64,000 bases of DNA. Source: Saprospiraceae bacterium. Lineage in GTDB: Bacteria; Bacteroidota; Bacteroidia; Chitinophagales; Saprospiraceae. Where the stretch lies: NCBI GenBank assembly GCA_016722285.1, contig JADKGI010000001.1, positions 930,001-994,000 of the forward strand, written 5' to 3'. Position numbers and translations under genes: made by a program. The notes below the pieces were generated by a model, which ran no database searches, was not told the DNA's origin, and worked only from the letters and a program-made list of their open reading frames with translations. Positions 18,325-30,382 of this stretch are shown one piece after another; the first letter of the stretch is position 1, and each line of letters starts with the position of its first letter.

Positions 18325-18537
18325 ATGCATAAAACATTACTTTTTTGGATTTACATTTCTTTCATTCCACTCTTATCTGCTCAAAGTATTCAGAATCAGG
18401 TGATAGTCAGTGCGGGAGGTAGTAATGTGGCTATCAACTCGCTTGACTGGACACTGGGAGAGCCTTTAATCGAATATTTTAAAAATAAAATTTTAAAGGA
18501 AGCACCTGACTTCAGGTACTTCCTTTTTTTATTCTAG
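18325..18537 (+). pseudogene. N-terminal fragment of a secreted T9SS-type protein
   Basis: A signal peptide (MHKTLLFWIYISFIPLLSAQ) is followed by NQVIVSAGGSNVAINSLDWT and LGEPLIEYF. This is the opening of small secreted proteins that normally end in a T9SS sorting domain, as in the intact gene at 27571-28062 (TVLPTGGNSIGPGGIVHFSVGQ). Here the body and the sorting domain are missing, and the frame runs into a terminator hairpin. Confidence 0.55.
18498..18530 (+). terminator. Intrinsic terminator
   Basis: GGAAGcACCTG (18498-18508) pairs with CAGGTaCTTCC (18513-18523) with one mismatch, followed by T7. An A/T-rich flank on the other side means it could also end the minus-strand M14 transcript, whose stop is at 18593. 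Confidence 0.7.
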
Positions 18538-18592
18538 AAATATTGTATGGTATAACCAGGTTTTATGTAGGTACTCAATATATCACTTAAAT

Positions 18593-21365
18593 TTATTTTA
18601 GGCAATATAACTGATTAAACAGCAACTTAAAGGTGCCGTGAGATTGCGCTCTGAATGTAATCTCAGGCCCATAAGCAAATAATTTTCCTTTGCCTACCTG
18701 AGCCATGAACCCGGTTACTTTATCCTGCAAATAGGTTTGACCCCAGGCCCACCCGCTCCTGAGTGGTTTTTCTTTGCCAAACCACAACAGTGGAACGATT
18801 TCCCTGCTGGACAGTGCTGATGGTGAGATGTCAAAAACAGGACTTTCATCAAAATATACGTCGGCAGTATTTCCCATTCCCCAGGTGGCCATGTTTTTAT
18901 TATCAATGTTTACTTTCAATATACTGCCGGGGACATAATATTTCTCCTTTGGCAATGGTTTTTCTTCCCCGTTCACTATTTCCGTAAAGGCATCAGAAAC
19001 AGGAAGTTTTAAATGATATGCAAGATTGGTGGCGGTACCGATTGTGACAATATTGCCACCATCCTGAAGGAATTTACTTAGTTGGGGAATTGATTTATCG
19101 ACAGAAATACGACCTAAAGTATGTCTGTATTCCACTGGTATTGAATCTGCAACAGGCATGCTTTGACTCCTTCCGGAACCGCCGGATACCCCGGGTATAG
19201 ATCCGCCGACAAATACGATCACGTCGTAATTTGCTTTCAGATTGCCGGTATCTATTTCATTGGCATAAATAAGTTTTATTGGGAAGTCAAATTGCTCCAT
19301 TATCCATCTTATCCACCCTGAAGGCATCGATCCACCGTAAGTATCCCACAATGCTATGCGAGCGGGTGACACTTTCTGCATGGAGGCAGGAGGTACGTTT
19401 ACAATTTCCGGTGTTTGTTTTATCAATGCCGCATTGGCTGTAATAACAGATTTTGTTTTTGAATTAACCGGTACAAAGAAAGATCCCAAGCTGCTTTTAT
19501 ATCCTATAATTTCTTTAGTAATCCTGAACACATCGATGTTGTTTTTCAAAAATGCATTGATTACTTTAAATGAATTATTGGAAGATGCATCAAATAGATA
19601 TCCTTTTGCTTTTGAAATGTCCGTAAGGGTAGCTTGCAGGTCAATGATTTGACCAACAGGATTTTTTACAAAAGGTCCGTCAAATCCATCCATAATTCTG
19701 TCAAATTTAACCCCCATCTGATAAGCCAATGTCCACCCTGCTGCATCATAAGGTGGCACAGGCGGTCCTCCCGGATATTGAAAATCGTTGGGATGATCCT
19801 GCGGCTCAAATAGATCAATCACATGTGGCCTGAATGCCTGATCCGTTTTTACGACAAATGAGTTGGCAGGATAGGATTAACCATTTACCACAAAGGCATT
19901 GGTCGATTTATGCACAATCACCCCTGTCCTTATCAAAGCATTCAGGAATTCTACAGCAGTCGCAAAATCTGGCTGATCGGAAGGAATGATAAATCCACGC
20001 GGATCTTTAAATGCAGGATTGGTCATCACCGTATCGAAATATTTTTTAGATACCGTATTCCTGTTCCCCCAGGCCGGTTCATCTGATACAGTCTGTGTAT
20101 CTTTGGCTGGTTTTTTCTGACCTTCTTTTATCAACCGATCCATTTCGGCAATCTTAGAAGGGCTCAACGCCCAGTAATCTTTGCTACCTCGTTCAATGGA
20201 ATTCATGCCCATTTTATAAATATTGTACAATAGTTGATCTCTGTTGCGTGCCGCATAATCAAGCATGGCATAATTTAATGAAACCGAATAATCGATGCTT
20301 TGTTTGAATAACCATTTCTGAGGAACTATCGGATTTGGCGTGCCGGCATTTGGTATGAGCCGCTGAGTGACCAAAGGGATGTCTGAAGGGGTCGGGCTCC
20401 CGATGATCTCAGTGAGCAATCCGATCATATTATGAAAGTACGTTGTGGTTCGCAATCCTCCATTGTACCAAGTCGAAAACACAGAGCCGCTTTTGCTGGT
20501 ATAACCGGGTTTTGCCTTCTACGTTCAACCTGTTTTGATTTGCCGCTCCGATCGCATCCAATCCCGAGATAATCAGCGGATCCAGAACATAATTAAACGG
20601 ATCCCGGTAAGGAGCACCTGCTACGACAGATCCCGGTGGTCCGGACTGATGATGATTGTACATGATCTGCGGTATCCAGTCAATAAATAACTGTTGACCG
20701 ATATTTTTGGATTCCTTAAGATTCAGCATATAGAAGTCTCTGTTATTATCATGTCCTGCATATTTCTCATATAAGCGAGGGAGACCTTGTAGAGACCTTT
20801 TTTCCGGGTTTGGGTTTCTCATGTACCAGTTACTGACCAACTCCTGACCATCCGGATTTGCATGGGTCATGAGTATGATTACATTATCCAGTATTCGGTT
20901 TGTCTCGCCGTCAGTCCTTGACAGAAGCGTATAAGCAGTTTGAATCAATTGGTGTATGCCGGCAGTTTCGGTAGCATGGAGTCCTCCATCTATCCAAACA
21001 ACAGCTTTTCCTTCATTTGCTAAGGCTTTTGCCTGTTCGTCACTCAATCCATCCGGGTTACCTAGTTTTTGAGAAATAGATCTGTAATGTTCAAGTTTTT
21101 TAAGATTTTCAGGAGAGGTTATGATCATCATGAACTGGTCCCGGCCCTCTTCAGTCTTTCCTATGACTGTGTATTTAGCTCTTGGAGAAGCTGCAGCTAT
21201 CTTTTTAAAATATGCTTCTGTCTGAGTAAAAGTGGCTAATTGGTAATTGTCCCCTATATCAAATCCAAAATGTTCTTTGGGTGTTGGAATATTTTGAGCC
21301 CATACAGAATTTGAAAAAATGAAAACGAAAAAGACCCATTTGAAAATATGGCTGGTTAATTTCAT
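18593..21365 (-). pseudogene. Secreted M14 zinc carboxypeptidase (one frameshift, one in-frame stop)
   Basis: The restored product is about 924 residues with a signal peptide (MKLTSHIFKWVFFVFIFSNSVWAQ). The M14 domain has the zinc motif HATE at residues 130-133 (WIDGGLHATETAG), MTHANPDGQE, NNRDFYMLN and MYNHHQSGPPGS. A shift at about 20510 separates this from KPGYTSKSGSVFSTWYNGG, and an in-frame TAA at 19877-19879 (VVNG-stop-SYPANSFVVK) precedes the C-terminal ~400 residues, which look like a glutamine-amidotransferase-like or beta-sandwich tail. It belongs to the large Bacteroidota M14 exopeptidases that feed on extracellular peptides. Two different lesions make true inactivation possible. 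Confidence 0.8.
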
Positions 21366-21816
21366 ACAGCAATTATGTTTATTGGTAAAAAAATAAATAT
21401 TAATGATAAAGAATGCATTCCAGCATCGATTGCCAAATATAAAAATAAATTTGAAATGCTAAATCTTTAAATCAATACTTTCCGGTTTTTATTGATATAT
21501 ATTTCACAAGGTAAATATGTATTTTAATCTATGGGTTGACATATTAATAAAATATTCAAAAAAAATCAGGAGGATATTGATAGTAAATTCTAACTCTGAA
21601 CTTCTGCAAATATTCATTAATATAATATTGAGTCCACTCCGAAAAGGCAAAATAAAGAATTGCCACAAGGTCTCTAAGTCTCGAAGGTTCACAAAGGATT
21701 GAATATCTATTATTTAAATTTCGTTATTCTTTGCTACTCTTAGTGTTTTTGTGCCTTCGTGGCAAAAATAAACTTTTCAGAGTAGTCTAAATAATGATGA
21801 TTTTGTAAATGACAGC
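21366..21816. other. Intergenic region containing an interspersed inverted repeat
   Basis: The gap between M14 and phosphoesterase genes holds no gene. It contains the imperfect palindrome listed at 21661-21765 and a TATATTTG box on the minus strand at 21434-21441, about 70 bases before the M14 start. Confidence 0.45.
21661..21765. repeat. Imperfect inverted repeat of interspersed-repeat type
   Basis: The left arm begins TGCCACAAGGTCTCTAAG (21661-21678) and the right arm ends GTGCCTTCGTGGCA, its imperfect complement (21750-21764). Both arms share the order TGCCAC-AAGG...CTAAG...CAAAG. Phrases like this (cttagtg...tttgtgccttcgtggc) are scattered through many Bacteroidota genomes as I recall. 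Confidence 0.5.
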
Positions 21817-22757
21817 TTAACCATTATACTCTATCATTTCTCTTGAGACGTTTCCATCATTTTGAAAATCAAATACTGCGTAAGCCGGCTCAAACTCCTG
21901 AAAGGCGCCCTTCCACCAGTTGCCACTGATAGCACCATTGCAGAAATATCGGATGCCCAGGTAGTTTACTTCGTCCTGCAGGTGTATATGACCACTGAGG
22001 CATGTCTTGATGTTGGGATATTTTGTGAACAGACTTTTGATTCTTCTGGCATCCGTATGGAGCAGGACTCTCGACAACTTCCAGTCACCATTAGGCAGCA
22101 TGTCATTAAAAACATAGCCGCACAAAAAGATATGATCGGGATATGGGAGACGATGCAGATAAAAGTGTCCTTGGGGACTGAAGCCAACTCATTTTCAAGC
22201 CATTGATATTGCTCTTCATCCAGTCTGGCGATATATCCGCCATTATTCTCCTGTGTACTGTCCAAAACTATAAAGTGCCACCTACCTTTTGTAAAACTAT
22301 AATATCTGCCGGACATGCTGTGTTGGCTGATGACCCAGTTCTTTTCGTAGAGAGGATCAGACTTGATACTTTCATCTTTGACCTGCCAGCCCCAGATGTC
22401 GTGATTTCCGATACAATGATATACGGGCAATTTGTTTTCTGAATTAAGGATACTGGCCCATACATCCCACTGTGCCTGGGTAGCTATTTTGTCTGCTGCC
22501 AGCGCATCCATAATGCTATCCCCGCCATTGATGATAAATGCAGGTTTTTGTTTGAGATTGTTTACATGTCGGAGCGCTTTGCGCATGCCTGCCTGCGATA
22601 CTTCATCCGGTTTGACATGTATATCTGATATGAATGCTACCTTGATGGAAGACTTCTTGTAAAGTTCATTTTTTGCCGATGTGGTGATCGGATTTTCAAT
22701 TCCGGATATGGCCGCTGTGAGCAAAGTAGTATTCCGGATAAAATTTCTTCTGTTCAT
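21817..22757 (-). pseudogene. Tat-exported metallophosphoesterase (frameshifted)
   Basis: The start MNRRNFIRNTTLLTAAISG at 22757 carries a twin-arginine signal; an upstream ATG at 22802 would only bury it. The calcineurin-like motifs are in order: FISDIH, NGGDSIMDA, CIGNHDIWGW, VSHIPI and, in the second frame, SGHIHLQDEVNY. The shift lies at about 22110, between SHIPI...F and CGYVFNDMLPNG. The joined length is ~313 residues, normal for the family. It hydrolyses phosphomono- or diesters at a two-metal centre in the periplasm. The substrate is unknown. Confidence 0.8.
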
Positions 22758-22825
22758 ATTAGTATTGGGTGATGGTATCTTTGGTCCAAAGATATTAAAC
22801 ATTTTAATAGCCTTGTAAACAACAA

Positions 22826-25800
22826 TTATTTCTTACTTAATTCTTCAAATTTCATCAAAAGCTGGTTGATTTTTTGTTCCAGCAATTCTATTTTATTATT
22901 CTGAGTTTCTATAATGACTTGTTGTTCCTGTACTGCCTTCACAATTAGGGGTACGAAACTGGCATAGGCAAGGCCATAGTTGTCAACTTTGCTTTCAGGC
23001 ACGTGTAAACCACTAAAAGTGTAATTCAGAGATTTACAAACCTGCTCTACATCCTGAGCAAGGAAACCTGTCTGGATACGATTCGTACTTTCAGCATAAT
23101 CCTGGGTATCAGATCGGAGTTGTTTCCTATTCTCCGGTGAGTTTTGTACAAGATGTTCTTCAAACTTTTGTGTGTTAAACTGGTATGTTACAGGCCTGAG
23201 TTTATTTATAAATGCAAGCCCGGGTATATTATCATCATGAATATTGAATTTAAATCGGGCGTCAGAGGGGAAAGTCCAGTCCACCTGGCCTTCTATCACG
23301 GTAATTGCTGCATCTCCAATTCTCACTTTGTTGCTGGCATTTATTTTAGCATTGGCACCAATTGCTGTGGTGTTGCGTAATGAATCTGATGAAGCTTGTA
23401 TATTAAAACCAATTGCAGTATTCCCATACCCGGCAGTAATGGCAGAAAGAGAATAACCTCCAATTGCAGTGTTATAATGGCCCATTTTATTGTTGGTAAG
23501 TGAATGACTTCCAATTCCAACATTTAAATCGCCGGAAATATTAGAGACTAAAGCTTGGAATCCGGTCGCAGTATTGTCACTTCCAGTTATGTTATTATAT
23601 AAAGAACTTGAACCTGTAGCTGTATTATATCTTCCCGTTGTATTTTTTAACAAAGCATCTGTCCCTACCGCGGTTAGAAGTAATCCATTTGTATTTGAAG
23701 ACAAAGAATTGTACCCAATAGCTGTGTTTGAAAATCCGGTTTTATTAGCAAATAGTGATTTGAAACCAAATGCGGTATTATAATAACTTTGAGGAAAATC
23801 AGCTAATTCAATTCCATTATTATACAATGCAGAATCTCCTACTGCTACCGAATAGGACTGTATGGTGTTTTGGTACAACGAAGCAGTTCCTATAGCAATA
23901 TTCGAATTACCCGTTGTATTTGAATAAAGGGCCTTGGTTCCTGAAGCTGTATTGTTTGATCCCGTCGAGTTTTTATAAAGAGCAAGGCTTCCGGTTGCTG
24001 TGTTATTTTTTCCTGTGGTATTTGTAAATAACACCGCTTCACCAAATGCACTATTGTCATTGCCTGTTACGTTAAAAGATAGTGCACTTCTACCTACTGC
24101 TGTATTTTTTGATCCCTCTGTGTTTTTATACAGAGATCGCCAACCAAATCCTGTATTATCAAAACCATCAGCATTCACATTTCCAGATTGAAATCCAAAA
24201 AATGTATTTTCAGTATTGGGATCTATGCTTCCAGCTTTGAGGTTAAAAACTCTGAAATTCAGCGCATTATAACTTGTGGTTCCTATAAAATTAGTGCTGT
24301 CTGTTACGCCACTATTACCCGTCAGCGACCATCCATTAGCAGCATTTGTTTGCCACGTACCTACTCCATTGGCATCTGATGTCAAAACTTTGCCTGTACC
24401 TAACTCTCCACCTCTAATTTGTATCTTTCCCGCCACTATAGTGGTAGAGTCTGTGCCCGCTATTACTTTGGTAACAAGCGAATCACCCAATTGAATGGTA
24501 TTATTTTCCTTCACTATGGCATAGGCACCAATAGCGGTAGCATTAGTTAATGAGTCTGATAAACACCTGCCAGGTAGCCAAGAGCTGTATTTTTGGATCC
24601 GCTAATATTATTTGAAAGAGCATTGTTTCCTATTCCTGTATTTTGACTACCCGTTGTATTTCGAAGAAGTGATCGATGACCATTTCCGGTATTGTCTGAC
24701 CCTGTAGTATTACCAATGAGAGAAAAGAAGCCGGTTGCACTGTTATTTATTCCTGTCGTATTAGCATAAAGACTTTGTAAGCCGATTGCTGTGTTTCTGA
24801 ATCCGGTTGTATTAGAAAGAAGCGCATTATAGCCGTTTGCTGTATTACTACTACCTGTTGTGTTTGAACTAAGAGATTGTGACCCTGTGGCTGTATTGCT
24901 TAAACCAGTGGTATTGGATTGAAGTGAGTAAAATCCAAAAGCAGTGTTAAATTGTCCTTCAGTATTCGAATAAAGTGATTGGAATCCAAAAGCAGTATTA
25001 CGTGATCCGGAAGTATTTGAATATAATGCTTTAATTCCAAGACCGGTGTTGTGGGTTCCTGATGTATTTGAAAATAAAGACTTATAGCCAAATCCGGTAT
25101 TGAAAGTACCGGATGTATTAGAATTGCCGGTTTGATAACCAAAGAATGTGCTTTCAGAATTTGGGTCAATGTTTCCGGCAGCTTGATTATTGACTCTGAA
25201 ATTTAGTGGTGAATTATCTAAGGTACCGATAAAATCAGTGCCTCCTGAAACCCCATTATTACCAGTCAATGACCATCCAATGCTATTATTGGATTGCCAT
25301 GTTCCAACACCATTGGCATCTGAAGTCAAAACTTTGCCTGTACCTAACTCTCCGCCTGTAATTTGTACACTTCCTGTTACTAATGTCGTATTATCGCCAC
25401 CGGCTATCACTTTTGAAATCCCAGAACTTCCTAGCTGAATAGTGTTACTCTCCATCACAATAGCATTAGAACCTAATGCTGTAGCATTAAATAATGAGTC
25501 CGAAGAAACATCAGCCATATAACCTATTGCAGTATTTTTTGAACCTTTAATATTCTTTTGAAGAGTAAAATATCCAACACCTGTATTTTGATCTCCTGTT
25601 GTATTTTGATAAAGCGAGAAATAACCATTTACGGTATTTTCTGACCCTAACGTATTATAAAGGAGTGAATTGTAACCAGTTGTTGTGTTTCTCTGTCCTG
25701 TAGTATTTTGATATAGACTTTGCACACCAAGGGCTGTATTACCGGATCCGGTTAAGTTAAATTGAAGAGCATTAAAACCACTTGCTGTATTACCCTGTCC

Positions 25801-27564
25801 AGTTGTGTTTGATTCCAGTGTATTAGTTCCATTAGCAGTATTACCACTTCCTGTGGTATTCGATTTCAATGCGTTTATTCCAATAGCACTATTGCTTTCA
25901 CCTTCCGTATTCGAATAAAGTGATTGGAATCCAAAAGCAGTATTGTGTCTTCCTGATGTATTTGAATATAATACTTTAATTCCAAAACCAGTATTGAATG
26001 TACCTGATGTATTTGAATAAAGTGATCTGAACCCAAAAGCAGTATTGTTAAATCCGGATGTATTAGAAATGCCGGATTGATATCCTAAGAAAGTGCTTTC
26101 AGAATTTGGGTCTATGCTTCCGGCTTTTTGATTATTGACTCTGAAATTTAGTGGTGAATTATCTAAGGTACCGATAAAATCAGTGTTGCCGGAAACCCCA
26201 TTATTACCTGTCAATGACCATCCAATGCCATTATTGGATTGCCATGTTCCTACACCATTTTCATCAGAAGTAAGCACTCTTCCTGCTTGTTGCGAACCAT
26301 CTGTAATTTTGATGTTTCCTATAATATCTAATTTTGTCTGAGGAGTTGTTGTACCAATACCAAAATTACCAGATGTAGAAAGTGTCATCGATGGATTGCC
26401 ATCATTAGTAAAAAAGTGAAAATCAGAATTTGAATTAGTACCTATCCACCCTCCGGAAGGATCGACATAGGTTCCCATGATTACATCTCCATCAATTTGT
26501 GTAAAACCATAATAAGCTTTCTGGATATTAATGCCACCAACGACCTCAAGTTTTTGAGAAGGGGTTAATGTGCCAATGCCTACATTTCCATTCGCACCTA
26601 TGATCATTCTATCCGCAAAATTAGTTGCAAATTTTATAGGATGATTTCCATTTTGTGTAATATATAAAGCATTTGCTAAAACGCCTGTTCCGGATCCATT
26701 TACCCCGATTTGGCCCAAAACTTCCGGATTGTCTGTTTTGAATTTAATTCCTGAGCCTACATTAGATTTATTGGTACGTAACTGTAAAGCACTCCACCCC
26801 ACATTGTCGAAAATTTCTAACTTTGCCCCAGGAATCGTTGTTCCTATTCCGATGTTTCCGCCATTGTTAAAAAGATTGCTTGAATTAACGATCCATTGTG
26901 TTCCATCCCAAAAAGGTGTATTACCAGCCGAGGCACCATTTATTAAAAGCCCTTGTATGCCTTGAACTCCCTGTGGACCGGTGTCGCCTTTCGGACCAGT
27001 CAATCCTATTGGGCCTTGGGCACCAGTATCGCCTTTTGGGCCTTGGGGGCCTTCGTTACCTTGAGAACCTGTCAATCCTGTTGGGCCTTGTGGGCCTGCA
27101 TCTCCTTTTGATCCTGGTTCTCCTTTTTCACCTATCGGACCCTGTGGCCCTGGAAGCGAGCTCCCGGATGATCTGGCATACAAGGCATATGGAACACTTA
27201 ATAACTCTGTTGTTCCGGCAATTGAGTAAACTGTACCCCCCAAAGGATCCGTTTCTGTTTTTATGAAATATGGCCCTTTAGACCAGTCAATAGTTTCAAA
27301 AGAACCGGCCACGGGAGATCCGGCTCCAATTTCAACACTTACCAATCCATTCACGTTGGTGACCGCAGTATGCGTTTCAACATATACTGTCAAGCCGGTT
27401 TTTGATCCTTTCAGAATACTCATTTGCATGCCTATCTGTTTTGAAGCAATTAAGTCGTTATTGCTATTTCGAATGACTGCCTGATAGCTCATTTTTTGCG
27501 GAGTCTGACTTAACAGGGATACACTAAAAAATAATAATATTGCTATTGAAGAAAGAAATTTCAT
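22826..27564 (-). CDS. Giant secreted collagen-like / head-repeat protein with C-terminal S74 chaperone (one frameshift)
   Basis: The protein has a signal peptide (1-20), then a domain beginning KMSYQAVIRNSNNDLI common to Bacteroidota surface proteins, a collagen-like Gly-X-Y segment at residues 138-205, tail-fibre-like beta segments, and three long blocks of ~15-residue repeats of the form NTAFGxxSLYSNTTGxx. Each block is introduced by the same module (GKVLTSDANGVGTWQ, GWSLTGNNGVSG, NFRVNNQ). The C-terminus is an S74 intramolecular chaperone (SDARFKFNI, FLAQDVEQV) with a coiled coil. A shift at 24514-24547 splits it into 1005 and 562 residues; YQTDSLTNATAIGAYAIVKE restores it. A trimeric surface fibre is likely. 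It follows the T9SS gene by 6 bases. Confidence 0.85.
23380..26110 (-). repeat. DNA repeats encoding head-repeat blocks
   Basis: Three arrays (about 23380-24230, 24550-25140 and 25490-26100) consist of degenerate ~45-bp units, and the 250-bp linker modules between them (for example 25150-25340 and 26110-26270) are nearly identical to each other. Such near-identity in one gene allows recombination to change array length. Confidence 0.75.
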
Positions 27565-27570
27565 GGTGTA

Positions 27571-28062
27571 TTAATTTTTGATTATTTTAAATGATTTTAT
27601 TTCTCTTTGGTCCTGAGAAATTTTGAGAATATAGGATGATGGCTGATAATTGACCATCTTAATATTCGTAATACGGTCACTAATTATTTCAGATTGTAAT
27701 AATCTTCCATTTATATCAAAAAGTAGATATTTTAACTTGTCTAAAGTCAGGTCTTCTATTTTTAGAATAAGATAATCAGTAGATGGATTGGGGTAGGCTG
27801 AAATATACAGCTGAATTTTTGAATTATCTATCCCTGTTTTTACTGATATTTCATAAGGTTGCTGTACTCCCTGCGCAACACTTCCATTAACTCCTGAGTT
27901 GGTCGTGTAGAATACCTGACCAACAGAAAAATGTACTATTCCACCGGGTCCGATTGAGTTTCCACCTGTCGGTAATACGGTTTGTTGCGACAATACACTT
28001 GCCAGTGATATTACCTGAAATACCCACAATAATATTCCTGAGTTTCTATTTTTAATACACAT
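27571..28062 (-). CDS. Small T9SS-exported protein with C-terminal sorting domain
   Basis: The 163-residue protein has a signal peptide, a short mature domain (TVLPTGGNSIGPGGIVHFSV, GQVFYTT, VAQGVQQPYEI) and a type A T9SS sorting domain (YISAYPNPSTDYLILKIED ... YILKISQDQREIKSFKIIKN). It is exported through the type IX system and possibly anchored to the surface. The gene lies 6 bases upstream of the giant head-repeat gene on the same strand, so the two form an operon and may act together at the cell surface. A truncated relative is at 18325-18537. Confidence 0.8.
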   Translation of the reverse strand: MCIKNRNSGILLWVFQVISLASVLSQQTVLPTGGNSIGPGGIVHFSVGQVFYTTNSGVNGSVAQGVQQPYEISVKTGIDNSKIQLYISAYPNPSTDYLILKIEDLTLDKLKYLLFDINGRLLQSEIISDRITNIKMVNYQPSSYILKISQDQREIKSFKIIKN

Positions 28063-28182
28063 GGGCTAATGATTTATGTTTTTAACTGATGTTGATATAA
28101 AAACAAATCGAATTGTCCTGAAATTGTACCCAGAATAATCATTTTGTCTTATCTAAAATTTTGTACTTGAATCACACTCAAA

Positions 28183-28190
28183 CAAATATA
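28183..28190 (-). promoter_or_regulatory. -7 box (TATATTTG) upstream of the T9SS/head-repeat operon
   Basis: CAAATATA on the plus strand is TATATTTG on the minus strand, 121 bases before the start at 28062. No -33 TTG is clear. The remaining gap 28063-28405 shows no gene. Confidence 0.35.
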
Positions 28191-28405
28191 TAATTTTAAA
28201 TTAACACACTGTGTATGAATCTAAAAATAATAGGTTACAAATTTATATTTTGCAGGTAAAACAACATGCAAATAATTATCTTTTAGAGTAAGGAAGGCGG
28301 TATATTAAAATTTATGAATTTTTTCCAATAATCATTATTATAATCATTGGTTGGTATGAAAAAAAATTGAAACAAAAATCAATTTATTGGCAAATTGAAA
28401 TTTCA

Positions 28406-29487
28406 CTATCCTCTCATCACCAGGCTGCCACTGAAATTATCGAGATAAAAATCCACGTTTTCTTTCAGTACAATATCCAACGGAAGGTATTGAGTCTTTC
28501 GGATTTCTTTTTAAGGATAAAATAATTGACAAAATTCATGATGCCGGAATATCCCTGCTGAATTGGGTTTTGGTTGATTATAAAGTCAATTTTGTCCTCC
28601 TTCAGATATTTTATATTGGGTTCGATCATATCAAAACCGATCACATCATATGTATCTCTGTCCTGATCAGTAAAAAATTGAGCAATTCGGTAAGCCCTTG
28701 AGTTGGTGAAAAAAATCCCCTTCATTTTAGGGTGCTTTGATTTTATTTCATCCCAGAAATCTTTTAATTTTCTTTCATCATAAAATTGGTCAAATTCGTA
28801 CCAGAAAACCGGATTTTGGAGCATATTATGACTGGAAAAATAGTCCTTTAACCCGACTACTTTATCATAGTAATGTTGTGCATTTCTCAGGGTATGGCCC
28901 AGATTAAAGGCGACGATCTCTTCTTCCGGCTTTACCCGAAGATGAAAGAGACGACCGGCCAGGTAACCGCTGTTATGCGAGTTTTGACCGACATAACACA
29001 GGATATCCGGATGATCAATTTCCGTATTGATCGTAATAAAGGGAATGTTCAATTTTTCAGCCGCCTCCAGATACTCAAGGGACTCAGAGGTAAAAACAGG
29101 AGCTGTGAGTATGGCATCGGGGTTAGATTTGATGGCATTTTCCATCTGCATACAAAATTGATCTTTTGTAAAAAGATTAAAATCATAATATTCGACAATG
29201 ATGCCATAATGACGCACCAGTTCCAACGCATTGGTGATGCCTTCTCTCGGTTGTGCCCAAAAAATGTCACTGGAAGGATCCGGACATACAATAGCAATTT
29301 TGTACATTTTATTTGAAGCAAGGGTGCTTGCCATGAGATTTTTTTCATACCCCAACTCATTAGCAATTTTAAGTATCTTTTTTTCAATACTTTTTGCAAC
29401 ATTACCCCGTCTGTTTATAACGCGATCCACTGTGCCCCTGGAGACACCTGCAATGTGGGCAATATCTTTGATCGTTACTTTCTTCAT
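28406..29487 (-). CDS. LacI-family sugar-responsive regulator (frameshift near the end)
   Basis: Residues 1-25 are the LacI helix-turn-helix (KVTIKDIAHIAGVSRGTVDR) and hinge; the rest is a periplasmic-binding-protein-like sensor with substrate-binding substitutions typical of the family (TIGFDM-type VIGFDMIEPNIKYL). The frame as read stops at 28465 after LNTFRWILY. One base earlier the next frame reads LDIVLKENVDFYLDNFSGS to TAG at 28406, so an indel near 28480 hides ~20 residues, giving ~360 in all. The ATG at 29487 is used rather than TTG 29490. It lies a few kilobases from the uronate genes and may regulate sugar-acid use, but this is inference from distance only. Confidence 0.8.
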
Positions 29488-29583
29488 CAAAGATACAAAT
29501 ATAACTATCCGGTTCTGATTAATAAAATTAAGTTCTGAATATTTCCTGAACTTTTTTGGATTAAGATCAGATCACTTTTTGGT

Positions 29584-30293
29584 CTATATAATTTGAAGGT
29601 CTAGCATGTTCTGCAAAGCATTCACAATCGCTGAAAGCACACCAGGGTTGGCACCAAAACCAAAATGACTGGAACTCACTTCAATATTTTTGTGGCGATC
29701 ATCCGCATCTTTGTCAATACAAGCTGCCCATGGCACGATACCATCTTTTTTGGAGTATATGGCAACAGTGGGAACAGGTGCCTGTGTAGCCAGCCTGGTC
29801 ACCAATGTGTGGTCTATATCATAATCATCATTGAGCAATTCAAAAACCCATCTGGCATTATTAGGTGCCTGTACTGCTGAAAATGGGCTTCCCAAAGTGA
29901 CAACAGCTGAAATAAGATCCGGACGCTGATGACAGACTTCACGGCTGAAAAGCCCCCCATACTCCAGCCAATCAATATGATTTTCTGATGGTGCAATTTC
30001 TGAAGTGTTTCTATTTTGGCCTGTAACTCCGGGAGATTTTGCATTCTCCCCAGATTAATCCCCATCTGCCATCCATATACAATAAAACCTTTTTTAGCAA
30101 GGTATTTCCGGAGTATCACTGTCCAGAAATCTGATGTAAGCAATCCGGGTATCACCATGACTACTCTACCGTACCCGACATTTTCACGGGTAGCAAAAAG
30201 AAAGAAAAAAAAACCTCTGATTGTCTCAAAAAGTGATCGGACAAATTCAGTCAAGTGCAATAATTGAGACGGTCTTTTGATATCTGAATCCAT
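29584..30293 (-). pseudogene. Alpha/beta hydrolase (frameshifted)
   Basis: The nucleophile elbow GWSMGG is at residues 109-114 with Ser111. An oxyanion region VVMVIPGLLTSDFW lies at 44-57. After the elbow the frame is lost at about 29940, and the second frame supplies SAVVTLGSPFSAVQ-like sequence, the acid loop VAIYSKKDGIVPW and the catalytic His in SSSHFGFGANP. The joined length of ~236 residues is complete. It is a lipase/esterase-like enzyme with a PGAP1-like arrangement. The substrate is unknown. Confidence 0.7.
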
Positions 30294-30382
30294 TATTTTA
30301 AATTATATAAGTCATTTAATACATAACATTGTTCCCATTCTCTCACTCTAATTATTGAATAATATTCTACCGGTTTGAATGC

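Noticed and set aside
23244..27266. Many plus-strand ORFs antisense to the head-repeat gene (rich in Val, Pro, Leu)
   Set aside because: They are shadows created by the repeat codon pattern of the real minus-strand gene.
29488..29495. TATCTTTG on the minus strand directly before the lacI ATG
   Set aside because: A -7 box abutting the start codon would place transcription start inside the gene; probably a chance match.
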